From NCBI GenBank assembly GCA_025999435.1, contig BNXH01000005.1:1-49171 (forward strand): a stretch of 49,171 bases of DNA. The letters are read 5' to 3'. This stretch comes from Bacteroidia bacterium (GTDB lineage Bacteria > Bacteroidota > Bacteroidia > Bacteroidales > Dysgonomonadaceae). Position numbers and translations under genes: made by a program. The notes under the pieces are model-generated. The model saw only the letters and a list, made by a program, of their open reading frames with translations, did not search any database and was not told the origin of the DNA. This document shows positions 9,837 to 18,366 of this stretch, in pieces. Position 1 is the first letter of the stretch. Each line of letters begins with the position of its first letter.

Positions 9837-11282
9837 ATGAAAAAATATACAATACTGATATTATTATTGTTACTAATCACTTTAGCACCGGCGGCTCAGG
9901 ATAAGCCGAAGAAACCGGGTATGCTCTGGGATAACGGTAAGCTGAAAGTAAGCGACAATAAGCGTTACTTACAACATGAGAACGGCACTCCTTTCTTTTG
10001 GCTTGGCGAAACGGTCTGGCTTTTGCCATCACGGTCGAATAGGGAAGAGGTGGACTATTTTATGAATGCCACTAAAAGAAATGGTTACAATGTGGTGCAA
10101 ATATCTGTGCTGCATACTGTTTCTGCCATGAATGCATATGGTGACTGGGCTTTACCTGACGGGTTCGACTTCAGGAATATAGATAAGCGAGGCGAGTATA
10201 ACTATTGGCAGCATGTGGACTACATCGTGGAACGTGCCCGGCAGAGCGGTATCTATATCGGGATAGTTTGTGTCTGGGGAACGCCTGTGCAACAGAAGCA
10301 GATGACAGTTGAGGATGCTAGGAAGTATGGTAAGTTCTTAGCGGAACGTTATAAAAAATACCCGAATATAGTCTGGCTGATTGGTGGCGATATCCGCGGA
10401 GATGTAGAGCCGGAAGTCTGGCAGACTTTGGCAACAACGATAAGAGGAATAGACCCGGATCATTTGATGACATTCCATCCGCGTGGCAGGACGATATCCA
10501 GCACTTGGTTTAACAATGAGCCATGGCTCGATTTCAATATGTTCCAATCAGGCCATCGCAGATATAATCAGCGTAATGGCGATGGAGATTATCCTATCGA
10601 AGAGAATACAGAAGAAGACAACTGGCGTTTTGCCGGGCAGAGTCTTGCTGTTTCTCCTTTGAAACCGGTAATCGATGGTGAGCCTTCTTATGAAGATATT
10701 CCTCATGGGCTTCACGATGTGAATGAACGTCGCTGGCAGGCAGAAGATGTTCGCCGTTATGCTTATTGGTCTGTATTTGCAGGCTCATTTGGACATACTT
10801 ACGGGCATAATTCTACGATGCAGATGCTTCGTCCGGGATATCAGCCTTCATTCGGTGCTGAAAAACCATGGTGGGAAGCTGTAAACGATCCGGGTTGTCG
10901 TGAAATGAAGTACCTGAAAAACCTGATACTGGCGTTTCCTTTTTTTGAGAGGATACCCGACCAGTCGGTAATCGTGGGAGCAAACGGATTGCAATACGAA
11001 AGGGTGATTGCCACCCGTGGTAACGATTATATCCTGGTCTATAACTATACAAACCGCAAAGTGGAGATAGATATGACAAAAATATCGGGAGCTAAGAAAA
11101 AGGCATGGTGGTACAGCCCAGTAAATGGTTCTGTGGAATATATCGGAGAATTCGGTAATGGCAGACAGGTTTTTGCTCACGATTCAGAATACAGGGCCGG
11201 TAATGACAGGGTCCTTATTATTACGGATGCCGATACATCTTATGTAGAAGAAAACTTGATGACGGTTAACAGTCAACAATAA
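9837..11282 (+). CDS. GH140 apiosidase (DUF4038-type), RG-II specific
   Basis: The 481-residue protein has a signal peptide ending near Ala20 and a TIM barrel of the DUF4038 type (GTPFFWLGETVW, GYNVVQIS, PNIVWLIGGDIRGD, KPVIDGEPSYED) followed by a small beta domain (YERVIATRGNDYILVYNYTNR). Asp185 in IGGD and Glu282 in DGEPSYE are the catalytic candidates. They are offset by two residues from the Asp187/Glu284 pair I recall for BT1012, the founding GH140 apiosidase. That enzyme cuts the bond between apiose and galacturonate, detaching RG-II side chains A and B from the backbone. Its presence is one of the strongest reasons for calling the locus an RG-II system. Neighbours are 9 bp upstream and about 40 bp downstream. 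Confidence 0.9.
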   Translation: MKKYTILILLLLLITLAPAAQDKPKKPGMLWDNGKLKVSDNKRYLQHENGTPFFWLGETVWLLPSRSNREEVDYFMNATKRNGYNVVQISVLHTVSAMNAYGDWALPDGFDFRNIDKRGEYNYWQHVDYIVERARQSGIYIGIVCVWGTPVQQKQMTVEDARKYGKFLAERYKKYPNIVWLIGGDIRGDVEPEVWQTLATTIRGIDPDHLMTFHPRGRTISSTWFNNEPWLDFNMFQSGHRRYNQRNGDGDYPIEENTEEDNWRFAGQSLAVSPLKPVIDGEPSYEDIPHGLHDVNERRWQAEDVRRYAYWSVFAGSFGHTYGHNSTMQMLRPGYQPSFGAEKPWWEAVNDPGCREMKYLKNLILAFPFFERIPDQSVIVGANGLQYERVIATRGNDYILVYNYTNRKVEIDMTKISGAKKKAWWYSPVNGSVEYIGEFGNGRQVFAHDSEYRAGNDRVLIITDADTSYVEENLMTVNSQQ

Positions 11283-11322
11283 TCAGTTGACAGCATTCTT
11301 GAATTTTCAAATTAAAAAATCC

Positions 11323-14300
11323 ATGAAAAAAACAATACTTATATTCTCCGCCTTATTTTGTTCCCTGCTGGTGTTTTCGGTGGATGTGAAGGAACTCAGG
11401 TGCGAAATGCTAAATAATCCCGAAGGAATCGGTACGGCAACACCTCGTCTGGGGTGGATGATAGAATCGAAAGAACGAAATGTAGAGCAAAAGGCGTACT
11501 GGATACTTGCTGCCTCTTCATTGGATAAGCTCAATGAAACAGATGCAGATTTATGGAATTCAGGAAAAATTGAAAATGCCGTATCTACTTTTGTCCCTTA
11601 TACGGGTAAAGGCCTGACAAGCCGTAGCCAGATATATTGGAAAGTAAAAGTTTATACAAATAAAGGTGAAACAGCATGGAGTTCTCCGGCTAAATTCAGT
11701 GTGGGTTTATTAACTGATTCCGACTGGTCTGCGAAGTGGATTGGGCTGGACAGGATATTCCCCTGGGATAGTGAGACGGTGCATTCCCGTTTATCTGCAC
11801 GTTATTTTCGTAAAGAGTTTGCCAGCCAGAAGCAGGTTAAATCAGCGAAGGCATATATTTCAGGATTAGGATTTTATGAGCTATATATCAATGGTGAGAA
11901 GATCGGGGATCAGGCTTTAGCACCGGGACAAACAGACTATTTCAAAACCGTTTTGTACAATACCTTTGATGTGACGTCTTATATTAAACAAGGGAAAAAT
12001 GCGATTGCGACTATCTTGGGTAATGGGCGTTTCTACAATATGCGTCAGAATTATAAACCTCATAAAATAAAGACTTTCGGCTATCCGAAAATGCTTCTCC
12101 AGATAGAAATAGAATATAATGACGGAACAAAACAAACCATCATCAGTGACGATACATGGAAGGTTACTTCCGATGGCCCTATCCGTTCAAATAATGATTT
12201 TGACGGAGAAGAATATGATGCGAATAAGGAGCTGGGAGCATGGAACACAGCCGGATATAATGACCGAAAATGGCTGAAAGCCGAGCTGGTAAAGGCCCCG
12301 GGAGGTGTAATTACTGCGCAGATGCAGGAAAATATGAAGGTGATGAAAGTATTGACGCCAAAGGCTGTTATGGTTTTAGCAAAAGATACGTTCGTTATCG
12401 ATATGGGGCAGAATATGGTAGGCTGGCTTAGTTTGCAGGCAAAAGGGAAGAAAGGAGATAAAATTACCCTGCGTTTTGCCGAAACACTGGAAAACGGCGG
12501 CCGCCTGAAAACAGTAAATCTCCGTAGCGCAAGAGCTACCGATGTGTACACAATGAAAGGAGAAGGTACGGAGAAATGGGAACCCCGTTTTGTTACGCAC
12601 GGGTTCCGTTTCGTAGAAGTGACGGGTTATCCGGGAACTCCGGCAATAAGTGATTTTGAAGGGAAAGTCGTATATGACGATATGGCTGCAGCCGGTTCAT
12701 TCGAGACATCAAATAATATTCTGAATCAAATATATAACAATGCATGGTGGGGAATCAACAGTAATTACAAGAGTATCCCCCTCGATTGTCCGCAACGCGA
12801 CGAAAGGCAGCCGTGGCTCGGCGACCATACTATTGGTTGTATCGGGGAAAGTTTCGTTTATGACAACGAACGGTTTTATATAAAATGGCTGGATGATATA
12901 AGGGATTCCCAAACGCCGGAAGGAAAGCTGTCGGATATTGCGCCTCCGTACTATATGACCTATTATAGTGATAATATGACATGGCCGGGTACATATCTGT
13001 TTGTCGCCGACATGATCCATAAGCAATACGGTAATACTGAACCGATAAAGAAGCATTATCCATATATGAAAAAATGGTTTATGCATATGAAGGATAATTA
13101 TCTGAATGCAGACTATATAATGACCAAAGATAAATACGGAGACTGGTGCGTTCCTCCTGAATCAAAAGAACTAATCCATTCTCTGGACCCTGCCCGTAAG
13201 ACGGACGGACAGCTGATAGCTACAGCATATACTTATAAGTTGTTGCAATTGTTACAGGAATTTGCAGTTATATCGGGCAATGAAAGTGATGTCGCCGAAT
13301 ATGTGACGCTTGCAGAAAATGTAAGAGCAGGATTCAATAAGAAATTCTATAATGCGGAAACAGGGCAATACGGTAATTATACGGTAACATCCAATCTCCT
13401 GCCATTGGCTTTCGGTATTGTAGATAAAGATAATGAGGACAGAGTTTTCCAAAACCTGATAAACCGCATTACAGTTACAGATAAACTGCATATCAGTACA
13501 GGTGTTATCGGTACTCAGTGGCTGATGCGTGAACTCACAAAACGGGGATGTGCAGATGTTGCTTATACTATTGCTACTCAGAAGGATTATCCTAGTTGGG
13601 GATATATGGTCGGACAGGGAGCGACTACGATCTGGGAACTCTGGAACGGTGATACTGCAAGCCCTAAGATGAATTCTCATAATCATGTGATGCTCTTAGG
13701 AGATCTTCTGGCATGGATGTATGAAGATTTGGCCGGAATAAAGTCTCACAAGATAAGGGAGGGATTTAAATGGCTGTGGATGAAGCCAAATCCAACCGAA
13801 GACCTTACCTACACAAAAGCGTCTCATAAAACACCATATGGTTGGGTAAATAGTGACTGGACTCTTAAAGATGGAATTTTCACATGGAAGATTTCCATCC
13901 CGGCAAACAGCAGGGCGAATATATTATTGCCGGCGACGTCAGTAGAAGATATTGCCGAAAGCGGAAAACCTGTAAAAGAGGTTGAAGGACTTAAATATGT
14001 CCGGGTTGAGGAAAATCGCATAAATCTTGAAATCGGATCGGGTGACTATACATTTGTTTGTAAATACGGAGAAGCTCAAAACCGGTTCAGAGAAGGTATT
14101 CTTACAGATGAATTTATTTGTGAAAAGCCTTCATTCCCTGAAAGCCATGCTTCTACAATAGCGGAAACCAAAGAAGGTCATCTTATTGCTTCCTGGTTTG
14201 GCGGAACAAAAGAGCGTAATCCCGATGTTTGTATCTGGGTAAGCCGCTATATCAACAATAAATGGACAGAGCCGCAGAATGTAGCTGATGGGATTATTAA

Positions 14301-15939
14301 CGACACACTCCGTTATGCTACATGGAATCCCGTATTATATCAGGTGCCGGACGGAGAATTACAACTTTATTATAAAGTCGGTCCCAATGTGGCCGGATGG
14401 GTTGGGAAGGTGATTACTTCTGACGATGGAGGTGTTACATGGTCGGTTCCCCGTGACCTTCCGGAAGGATTTTTGGGTCCGGTGAAAAATAAACCTGTTT
14501 TACTGAAAGACGGGACATTATTGTGCCCGTCGAGTACCGAAGGAAATGGCTGGAAAGTTCATTTCGAAGCTACAAAAGATTTTGGTAAAACATGGAAGAT
14601 GATAGGCCCCATCAATGAAGGAAAAGAGCTTCATACGATACAACCGTCCATATTGACTTATAAAGATGGAAGATTACAGATTCTTTGCCGTACGCAGGAA
14701 AGAACTATCGGAGAATCATGGTCTTCGGACAATGGAAAAACATGGACGCCTGTTGCCGGAACAATGTTGCCGAATAATAATTCGGGTACAGATGCCGTAA
14801 CCTTGCGGGACGGCCGCCAGTTATTGGTCTATAATCATGTCTTGCCTCACGATACGCTTAAACGGGGAAAAGGAGCCCGCACCCCTCTTAATGCAGCTAT
14901 ATCTGAAGATGGGAAAACATGGTATGCGGCATTAGTGGTAGAAGATTCGCCGATTAGCCAGTATTCTTATCCTTCTGTTATACAGACTAAAGACGGCTTG
15001 GTTCACATCGTTTATACATGGAGGCGGAAAGCTATTAAGCATGTAGTTGTAGATCCGGATAAATTGGTATTATCGAAAATAGAAAACATGAAATGGCCGT
15101 CTTTAAAAGAGACGAAAGAAATACAGGTCGTAAATAATCATCGTTACAAGGTTTCTGTTTGTGACTGGATGATGCTCAAGCGTCAGAAAGTCGGAGCGAT
15201 GGAACTGGCCGAAGAGCTTGGCGCAGACGGACTTGAACTGGATATGGGCGGACTGGGCAAACGTGTGTCATTTGATAATAAATTTACCGATAAACATTTT
15301 CAGGAATTATTTATTTCGGAATGCAATCGATTAGGAATAGAACTTAGTTCCATCGCTGTGTCCGCTTTTTACGGGCAATCTTTTGCCAAGCGTGAGAACT
15401 ATGAAGACCTGATAGACGAATGTATAGCAACTATGAAGGCTCTCGGGGTGAAAGTCGCATTTCTGCCAATGGGTAACCAAAGCGATTTGGTGAAAGAACC
15501 CGAACTGTACCCGGTTGTATTGGAACGGCTGAAAGTTGTTGCTAAAAAAGCGGAGGCAGCAGGTGTTGTCATCGGTATAGAAACGACATTGCCGGCTAAG
15601 GAAGAAGCGAAATTGATAGATAAAATCAGTTCTCCTTCGATCCGTAGCTATGTCAATTTCTCTTCTATCCTGAAAAGAGGAGGAAATATTATAAGCGACC
15701 TGAAAACCTTGGGAAAAGACCGTATTGTTCAGATACATGCCTCTAATACCGATGGTTACTGGATCGAAAATGACCCGGCACTGGATATGAAAGAAGTAAA
15801 AGCTACTTTGGACAAAATGGGGTGGAGCGGCTGGCTTGTTGTTGAACGTTCGCGCGATACAAAGGATGTCCACAATGTAAAGAAAAACTACGGGGCAAAT
15901 GCACGGTATCTGAAATCTGTATTTCAGGTGAATCAATAG
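11323..15939 (+). CDS. GH78 rhamnosidase - sialidase-like (GH33/BNR) - TIM-barrel epimerase fusion
   Basis: A TTG at 11287 is in frame, but ATG 11323 opens the signal peptide (MKKTILIFSALFCSLLVFS); from there the protein is 1538 residues. Module 1 (about 20-920) is GH78 alpha-L-rhamnosidase: RCEMLNNPEGIGTATPRLGW, then DCPQRDERQPWLGD (488-501) and GATTIWELWNGD (Glu772). Module 2 (about 930-1260) is a six-bladed sialidase-like propeller with Asp-box repeats (SDDGGVTW, TKDFGKTW, SSDNGKTW, SEDGKTW). It starts with PESHASTIAE, so the classical FRIP arginine motif is not visible. Module 3 (about 1275-1538) is a xylose-isomerase-like TIM barrel (ELGADGLELDMGGLG, GIETTL, VQIHASNT, LVVERSRD). RG-II chain C is rhamnose on Kdo, so modules 1 and 2 may remove rhamnose and then Kdo. 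The role of module 3 is unknown. Confidence 0.85.
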   Translation: MKKTILIFSALFCSLLVFSVDVKELRCEMLNNPEGIGTATPRLGWMIESKERNVEQKAYWILAASSLDKLNETDADLWNSGKIENAVSTFVPYTGKGLTSRSQIYWKVKVYTNKGETAWSSPAKFSVGLLTDSDWSAKWIGLDRIFPWDSETVHSRLSARYFRKEFASQKQVKSAKAYISGLGFYELYINGEKIGDQALAPGQTDYFKTVLYNTFDVTSYIKQGKNAIATILGNGRFYNMRQNYKPHKIKTFGYPKMLLQIEIEYNDGTKQTIISDDTWKVTSDGPIRSNNDFDGEEYDANKELGAWNTAGYNDRKWLKAELVKAPGGVITAQMQENMKVMKVLTPKAVMVLAKDTFVIDMGQNMVGWLSLQAKGKKGDKITLRFAETLENGGRLKTVNLRSARATDVYTMKGEGTEKWEPRFVTHGFRFVEVTGYPGTPAISDFEGKVVYDDMAAAGSFETSNNILNQIYNNAWWGINSNYKSIPLDCPQRDERQPWLGDHTIGCIGESFVYDNERFYIKWLDDIRDSQTPEGKLSDIAPPYYMTYYSDNMTWPGTYLFVADMIHKQYGNTEPIKKHYPYMKKWFMHMKDNYLNADYIMTKDKYGDWCVPPESKELIHSLDPARKTDGQLIATAYTYKLLQLLQEFAVISGNESDVAEYVTLAENVRAGFNKKFYNAETGQYGNYTVTSNLLPLAFGIVDKDNEDRVFQNLINRITVTDKLHISTGVIGTQWLMRELTKRGCADVAYTIATQKDYPSWGYMVGQGATTIWELWNGDTASPKMNSHNHVMLLGDLLAWMYEDLAGIKSHKIREGFKWLWMKPNPTEDLTYTKASHKTPYGWVNSDWTLKDGIFTWKISIPANSRANILLPATSVEDIAESGKPVKEVEGLKYVRVEENRINLEIGSGDYTFVCKYGEAQNRFREGILTDEFICEKPSFPESHASTIAETKEGHLIASWFGGTKERNPDVCIWVSRYINNKWTEPQNVADGIINDTLRYATWNPVLYQVPDGELQLYYKVGPNVAGWVGKVITSDDGGVTWSVPRDLPEGFLGPVKNKPVLLKDGTLLCPSSTEGNGWKVHFEATKDFGKTWKMIGPINEGKELHTIQPSILTYKDGRLQILCRTQERTIGESWSSDNGKTWTPVAGTMLPNNNSGTDAVTLRDGRQLLVYNHVLPHDTLKRGKGARTPLNAAISEDGKTWYAALVVEDSPISQYSYPSVIQTKDGLVHIVYTWRRKAIKHVVVDPDKLVLSKIENMKWPSLKETKEIQVVNNHRYKVSVCDWMMLKRQKVGAMELAEELGADGLELDMGGLGKRVSFDNKFTDKHFQELFISECNRLGIELSSIAVSAFYGQSFAKRENYEDLIDECIATMKALGVKVAFLPMGNQSDLVKEPELYPVVLERLKVVAKKAEAAGVVIGIETTLPAKEEAKLIDKISSPSIRSYVNFSSILKRGGNIISDLKTLGKDRIVQIHASNTDGYWIENDPALDMKEVKATLDKMGWSGWLVVERSRDTKDVHNVKKNYGANARYLKSVFQVNQ

Positions 15940-16046
15940 CTCGAAACTTTATCTATGTAATAAGCTATTAGCTGTGAGCCATTAGCTTATAGCTCTTTGA
16001 ATTGAAAATCGGTGGAGCCAAAAGTTGATTAGCAAATGAGTGAAGA

Positions 16047-16132
16047 TGTTGTAACCTTTGTAACCTTTTTGGGAATAGTTACAAGTAGACAAGATACGAG
16101 ATACAAGTTGTTGACTGATGACTGTTTACTGC
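16047..16132 (+). repeat. Dispersed intergenic repeat, copy A
   Basis: About 86 bp running from TGTTGTAACCTTTGTAACC to GACTGTTTACTGC. It matches copy B (16235-16317) over nearly its whole length with a few substitutions and a 3-base length difference, in the same orientation. The core GATACGAGATACAAGTTGTT also appears in shortened form at 37489-37530. Confidence 0.8.
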
Positions 16133-16234
16133 AAATAGTGTTCTTTGTGTAAATCTTTGTGTCCCTTGTGGTAAAGAGTTTTCAACCACTAAGTACACGA
16201 TGGGAATCACAAAGGGCACAAAGGCTAAAAAGAC

Positions 16235-16317
16235 TGTTACCTTTGTAACCTTTTTGAAAATAGTTACAAGTAAACGGGATACGAGATACGAGTTGATGAC
16301 TGATGACTGTTAACTGC
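16235..16317 (+). repeat. Dispersed intergenic repeat, copy B
   Basis: About 83 bp from TGTTACCTTTGTAACC to GACTGTTAACTGC. It is a direct, slightly diverged copy of the unit at 16047-16132. No open reading frame is associated with it. Confidence 0.8.
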
Positions 16318-16457
16318 TAACTGATTTCATTGTTACTTTTGTTACTTTTTGAAGGAGATGCTTCGCTCCACTCAGCATGACAGGGTATAATAGTTCTCAA
16401 AAGCGAACGGCTAAAAGCTATCAGCTAATAGCTAAAAACTGTTACTTCTGTTACCTT

Positions 16458-16475
16458 TTAACTATATATAGTTAA
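16458..16475. promoter_or_regulatory. Perfect 18-bp palindrome upstream of GH141 gene
   Basis: TTAACTATATATAGTTAA is its own reverse complement. It ends 49 bp before the GH141 start codon and is followed by TTAATGTAAA. Two related boxes (TTAAC-N8-GTTRA, same 18-bp length, followed by TNNATGYAAA) precede the GH127 gene at 37547-37564 and 37621-37638. This could be a regulator site or the conserved end of the dispersed repeat; the sequence does not decide. Confidence 0.45.
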
Positions 16476-16524
16476 TTAATGTAAATATTAAATCTGGTCA
16501 ATACACTTCAAAAAATAAAATTCC

Positions 16525-18360
16525 ATGAGATTAATTTATATTGTGATTCTATTCTTTATCTCGTTATCGGTTTTTTCAGTAGAGATATATGTTTCCCCGC
16601 AGGGAAACGACCGGAACCCCGGTACACAATCTGAACCGAAAGCCTCTTTGCATGGAGCAATAAGAGAGGCAAGGGAATACCGGAGGTTATTAAAAGCGGG
16701 AAACGACGAACCTGTGCGTATCCGTATGGCCGGAGGTACATACAACCTGTACGAACCTGTATTTATTCGTCCTGAAGATTCGGGAACGGAAAGCAGTCCG
16801 ACCATAATAGAAGCTGTTGAAGGCGATAATGTGGCCCTTAGCGGTGGTATCCGGATAGAAGGCTGGAAAAAACAAGGCAAATACTGGGTCGCTGATGTGC
16901 CTTCCTTCAATGGAAACAGGCTGATATTCCGCCAACTATGGATTAATGGGAAGAAGGCTGTAAGAGCGCGGAATGTATCCGATTTCGAACAAATGGACCG
17001 GATAAGAAGCAATGATAAAATGAATGAAATTCTCTGGATTCCGGCTTCTGCTGTAAAAGGACTGACTAAATCGGAGAACCTTGAACTCGTTATCCACCAG
17101 ATGTGGGCAATCGCCAATCTTCGTGTTAAATCTATTACCGTCCAGGGAGATTCGGCAGGTGTCCGTTTTCATAATCCGGAAGCGCGGATTCAATTTGAGC
17201 ATCCGTGGCCGCAACCGATGATTAAAGAAGGCCTGAATTCAGCATTCTATTTTACGAATGCCCTTGAATTGTTGGATGAAGCCGGCGAATGGTATCACGA
17301 TACGAAGACGGACAAGATATATTATATACCCCGTCAGGGAGAGGATATGCCGACAGCCGAAGCAATTGTTCCGGTATTGGAATCCCTTATAGAAATAACA
17401 GGGACACCGGACCGTCCGGTGGAGCATATCCGTTTTAAGAATATCGAATTTAACTATACGACCTGGGTACGTCCTTCACAGATGGGACATGTTCCGTTGC
17501 AGGCCGGAATGTATCTGCTGGACGCTTATAAATTGAGACCTCCGGGAGTTCCCGGTAACTTTAATAAGGGAATTGAAAATCAGGGTTGGGTAGGTCGCCC
17601 TCCGGCAACAGTAATGGTGCAATCGGCTCGGAATATTGAATTTGACCAGTGCCGCTTCGAACATCTCGGCTCGTGCGGAATCGACCTTGTCGATAGAGTG
17701 CAGAAATCTGGGATAAATGGCTCGTTATTCAGGGATATTGCCGGAAACGGCATGCAGATCGGCCGTTTTTCGGAAACCGGTATGGAGACACATCTGCCTT
17801 ACGACCCTGTTGACCAGCGTGAAATCTGCTCTCATATTTATGTTTCCAACAATTATATCACGGATGTGACAAACGAAGACTGGGGATGCATGGGCATCCT
17901 GGCAGGTTTTGTACAAGATATCAATATCGGGCATAACGAAATCAGTGAAGTGGCCTACACAGGTATAAGCCTGGGTTGGGGATGGACAAAAACGGTGAAT
18001 TGTATGCGGAATAATATAGTGCATGCTAATTATATTCATCATTACGGGAAACATATGTATGATGTTGCCGGAATATATACACTGTCGGTACAGTCTAAAT
18101 CTTTTATTACCGAAAACGTGGTGGAAGATATATGTACGCCCTCTTATGTGCATGATCCCAATCATTGGTTCTATCTCTATACCGATGAAGGGAGTTCATT
18201 CATTACAGTGAAAGATAATTGGTGCCCCGCCGAAAAGTTCCTGCAAAATGCAAACGGTCCCGGCAATACTTGGGAAAACAATGGCCCGATAGTCGCCGAC
18301 TCAATCAGACAAAAGGCAGGACTGAAGCCGGAATATACATGGATTAAGAATATAAAGTAA
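16525..18360 (+). CDS. GH141 alpha-L-fucosidase-like beta-helix protein
   Basis: The 611-residue secreted protein (signal MRLIYIVILFFISLSVFS) opens with EIYVSPQGNDRNPGT, typical of right-handed beta-helix enzymes, and carries parallel-helix repeats to the end. Length and layout fit GH141, whose founder BT1002 is an alpha-L-fucosidase for RG-II chain A. Asp513 in MYDVAGIYT and Asp554 in LYTDEGSS are 41 residues apart, the same spacing as the Asp523/Asp564 pair I recall for BT1002. GH141 also contains xylanase-type members, but the RG-II neighbours favour fucosidase. The start codon is 7 bp after an AATAAAATTCC stretch and follows the repeat-rich gap. The next gene starts 6 bp downstream. Confidence 0.82.
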   Translation: MRLIYIVILFFISLSVFSVEIYVSPQGNDRNPGTQSEPKASLHGAIREAREYRRLLKAGNDEPVRIRMAGGTYNLYEPVFIRPEDSGTESSPTIIEAVEGDNVALSGGIRIEGWKKQGKYWVADVPSFNGNRLIFRQLWINGKKAVRARNVSDFEQMDRIRSNDKMNEILWIPASAVKGLTKSENLELVIHQMWAIANLRVKSITVQGDSAGVRFHNPEARIQFEHPWPQPMIKEGLNSAFYFTNALELLDEAGEWYHDTKTDKIYYIPRQGEDMPTAEAIVPVLESLIEITGTPDRPVEHIRFKNIEFNYTTWVRPSQMGHVPLQAGMYLLDAYKLRPPGVPGNFNKGIENQGWVGRPPATVMVQSARNIEFDQCRFEHLGSCGIDLVDRVQKSGINGSLFRDIAGNGMQIGRFSETGMETHLPYDPVDQREICSHIYVSNNYITDVTNEDWGCMGILAGFVQDINIGHNEISEVAYTGISLGWGWTKTVNCMRNNIVHANYIHHYGKHMYDVAGIYTLSVQSKSFITENVVEDICTPSYVHDPNHWFYLYTDEGSSFITVKDNWCPAEKFLQNANGPGNTWENNGPIVADSIRQKAGLKPEYTWIKNIK

Positions 18361-18366
18361 TATACT

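Larger units (their letters stand above)
15940..16524. repeat. 585-bp non-coding gap built from dispersed Bacteroidales repeats
   Basis: No credible gene is present. The gap holds a patchwork of short repeats: a hairpin at 15960-15990 (ATAAGCTATT / ATTAGCTTAT, one mismatch), two related copies of a GTTAC/GATACGAGATAC unit (16047-16132 and 16235-16317), an inverted CTTTGTG-rich pair (about 16142-16172 and 16185-16224), a GAGATGCTTCGCTCCACTCAGC unit at 16355-16384, an AGCT-rich string at 16409-16437, and an 18-bp palindrome at 16458-16475. The same sequence vocabulary recurs at 37424-37640 and 39700-39766. It separates the first hydrolase group from the second, so the second group may have its own transcript start here. 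Confidence 0.8.

Noticed and set aside
15331..15936. 201-codon minus-strand frame under the TIM-barrel module
   Set aside because: The + strand frame encodes a well-supported domain; the antisense product is low-complexity and lacks a ribosome-binding site.
11323..15939. Host-type sialidase acting on mucin sialic acid
   Set aside because: No sialic-acid catabolic genes are visible, the FRIP segment is missing, and the surroundings are pectin-specific.
16047..16317. CRISPR-like repeat array
   Set aside because: There are only two 85-bp copies with no regular spacers and no cas genes nearby.
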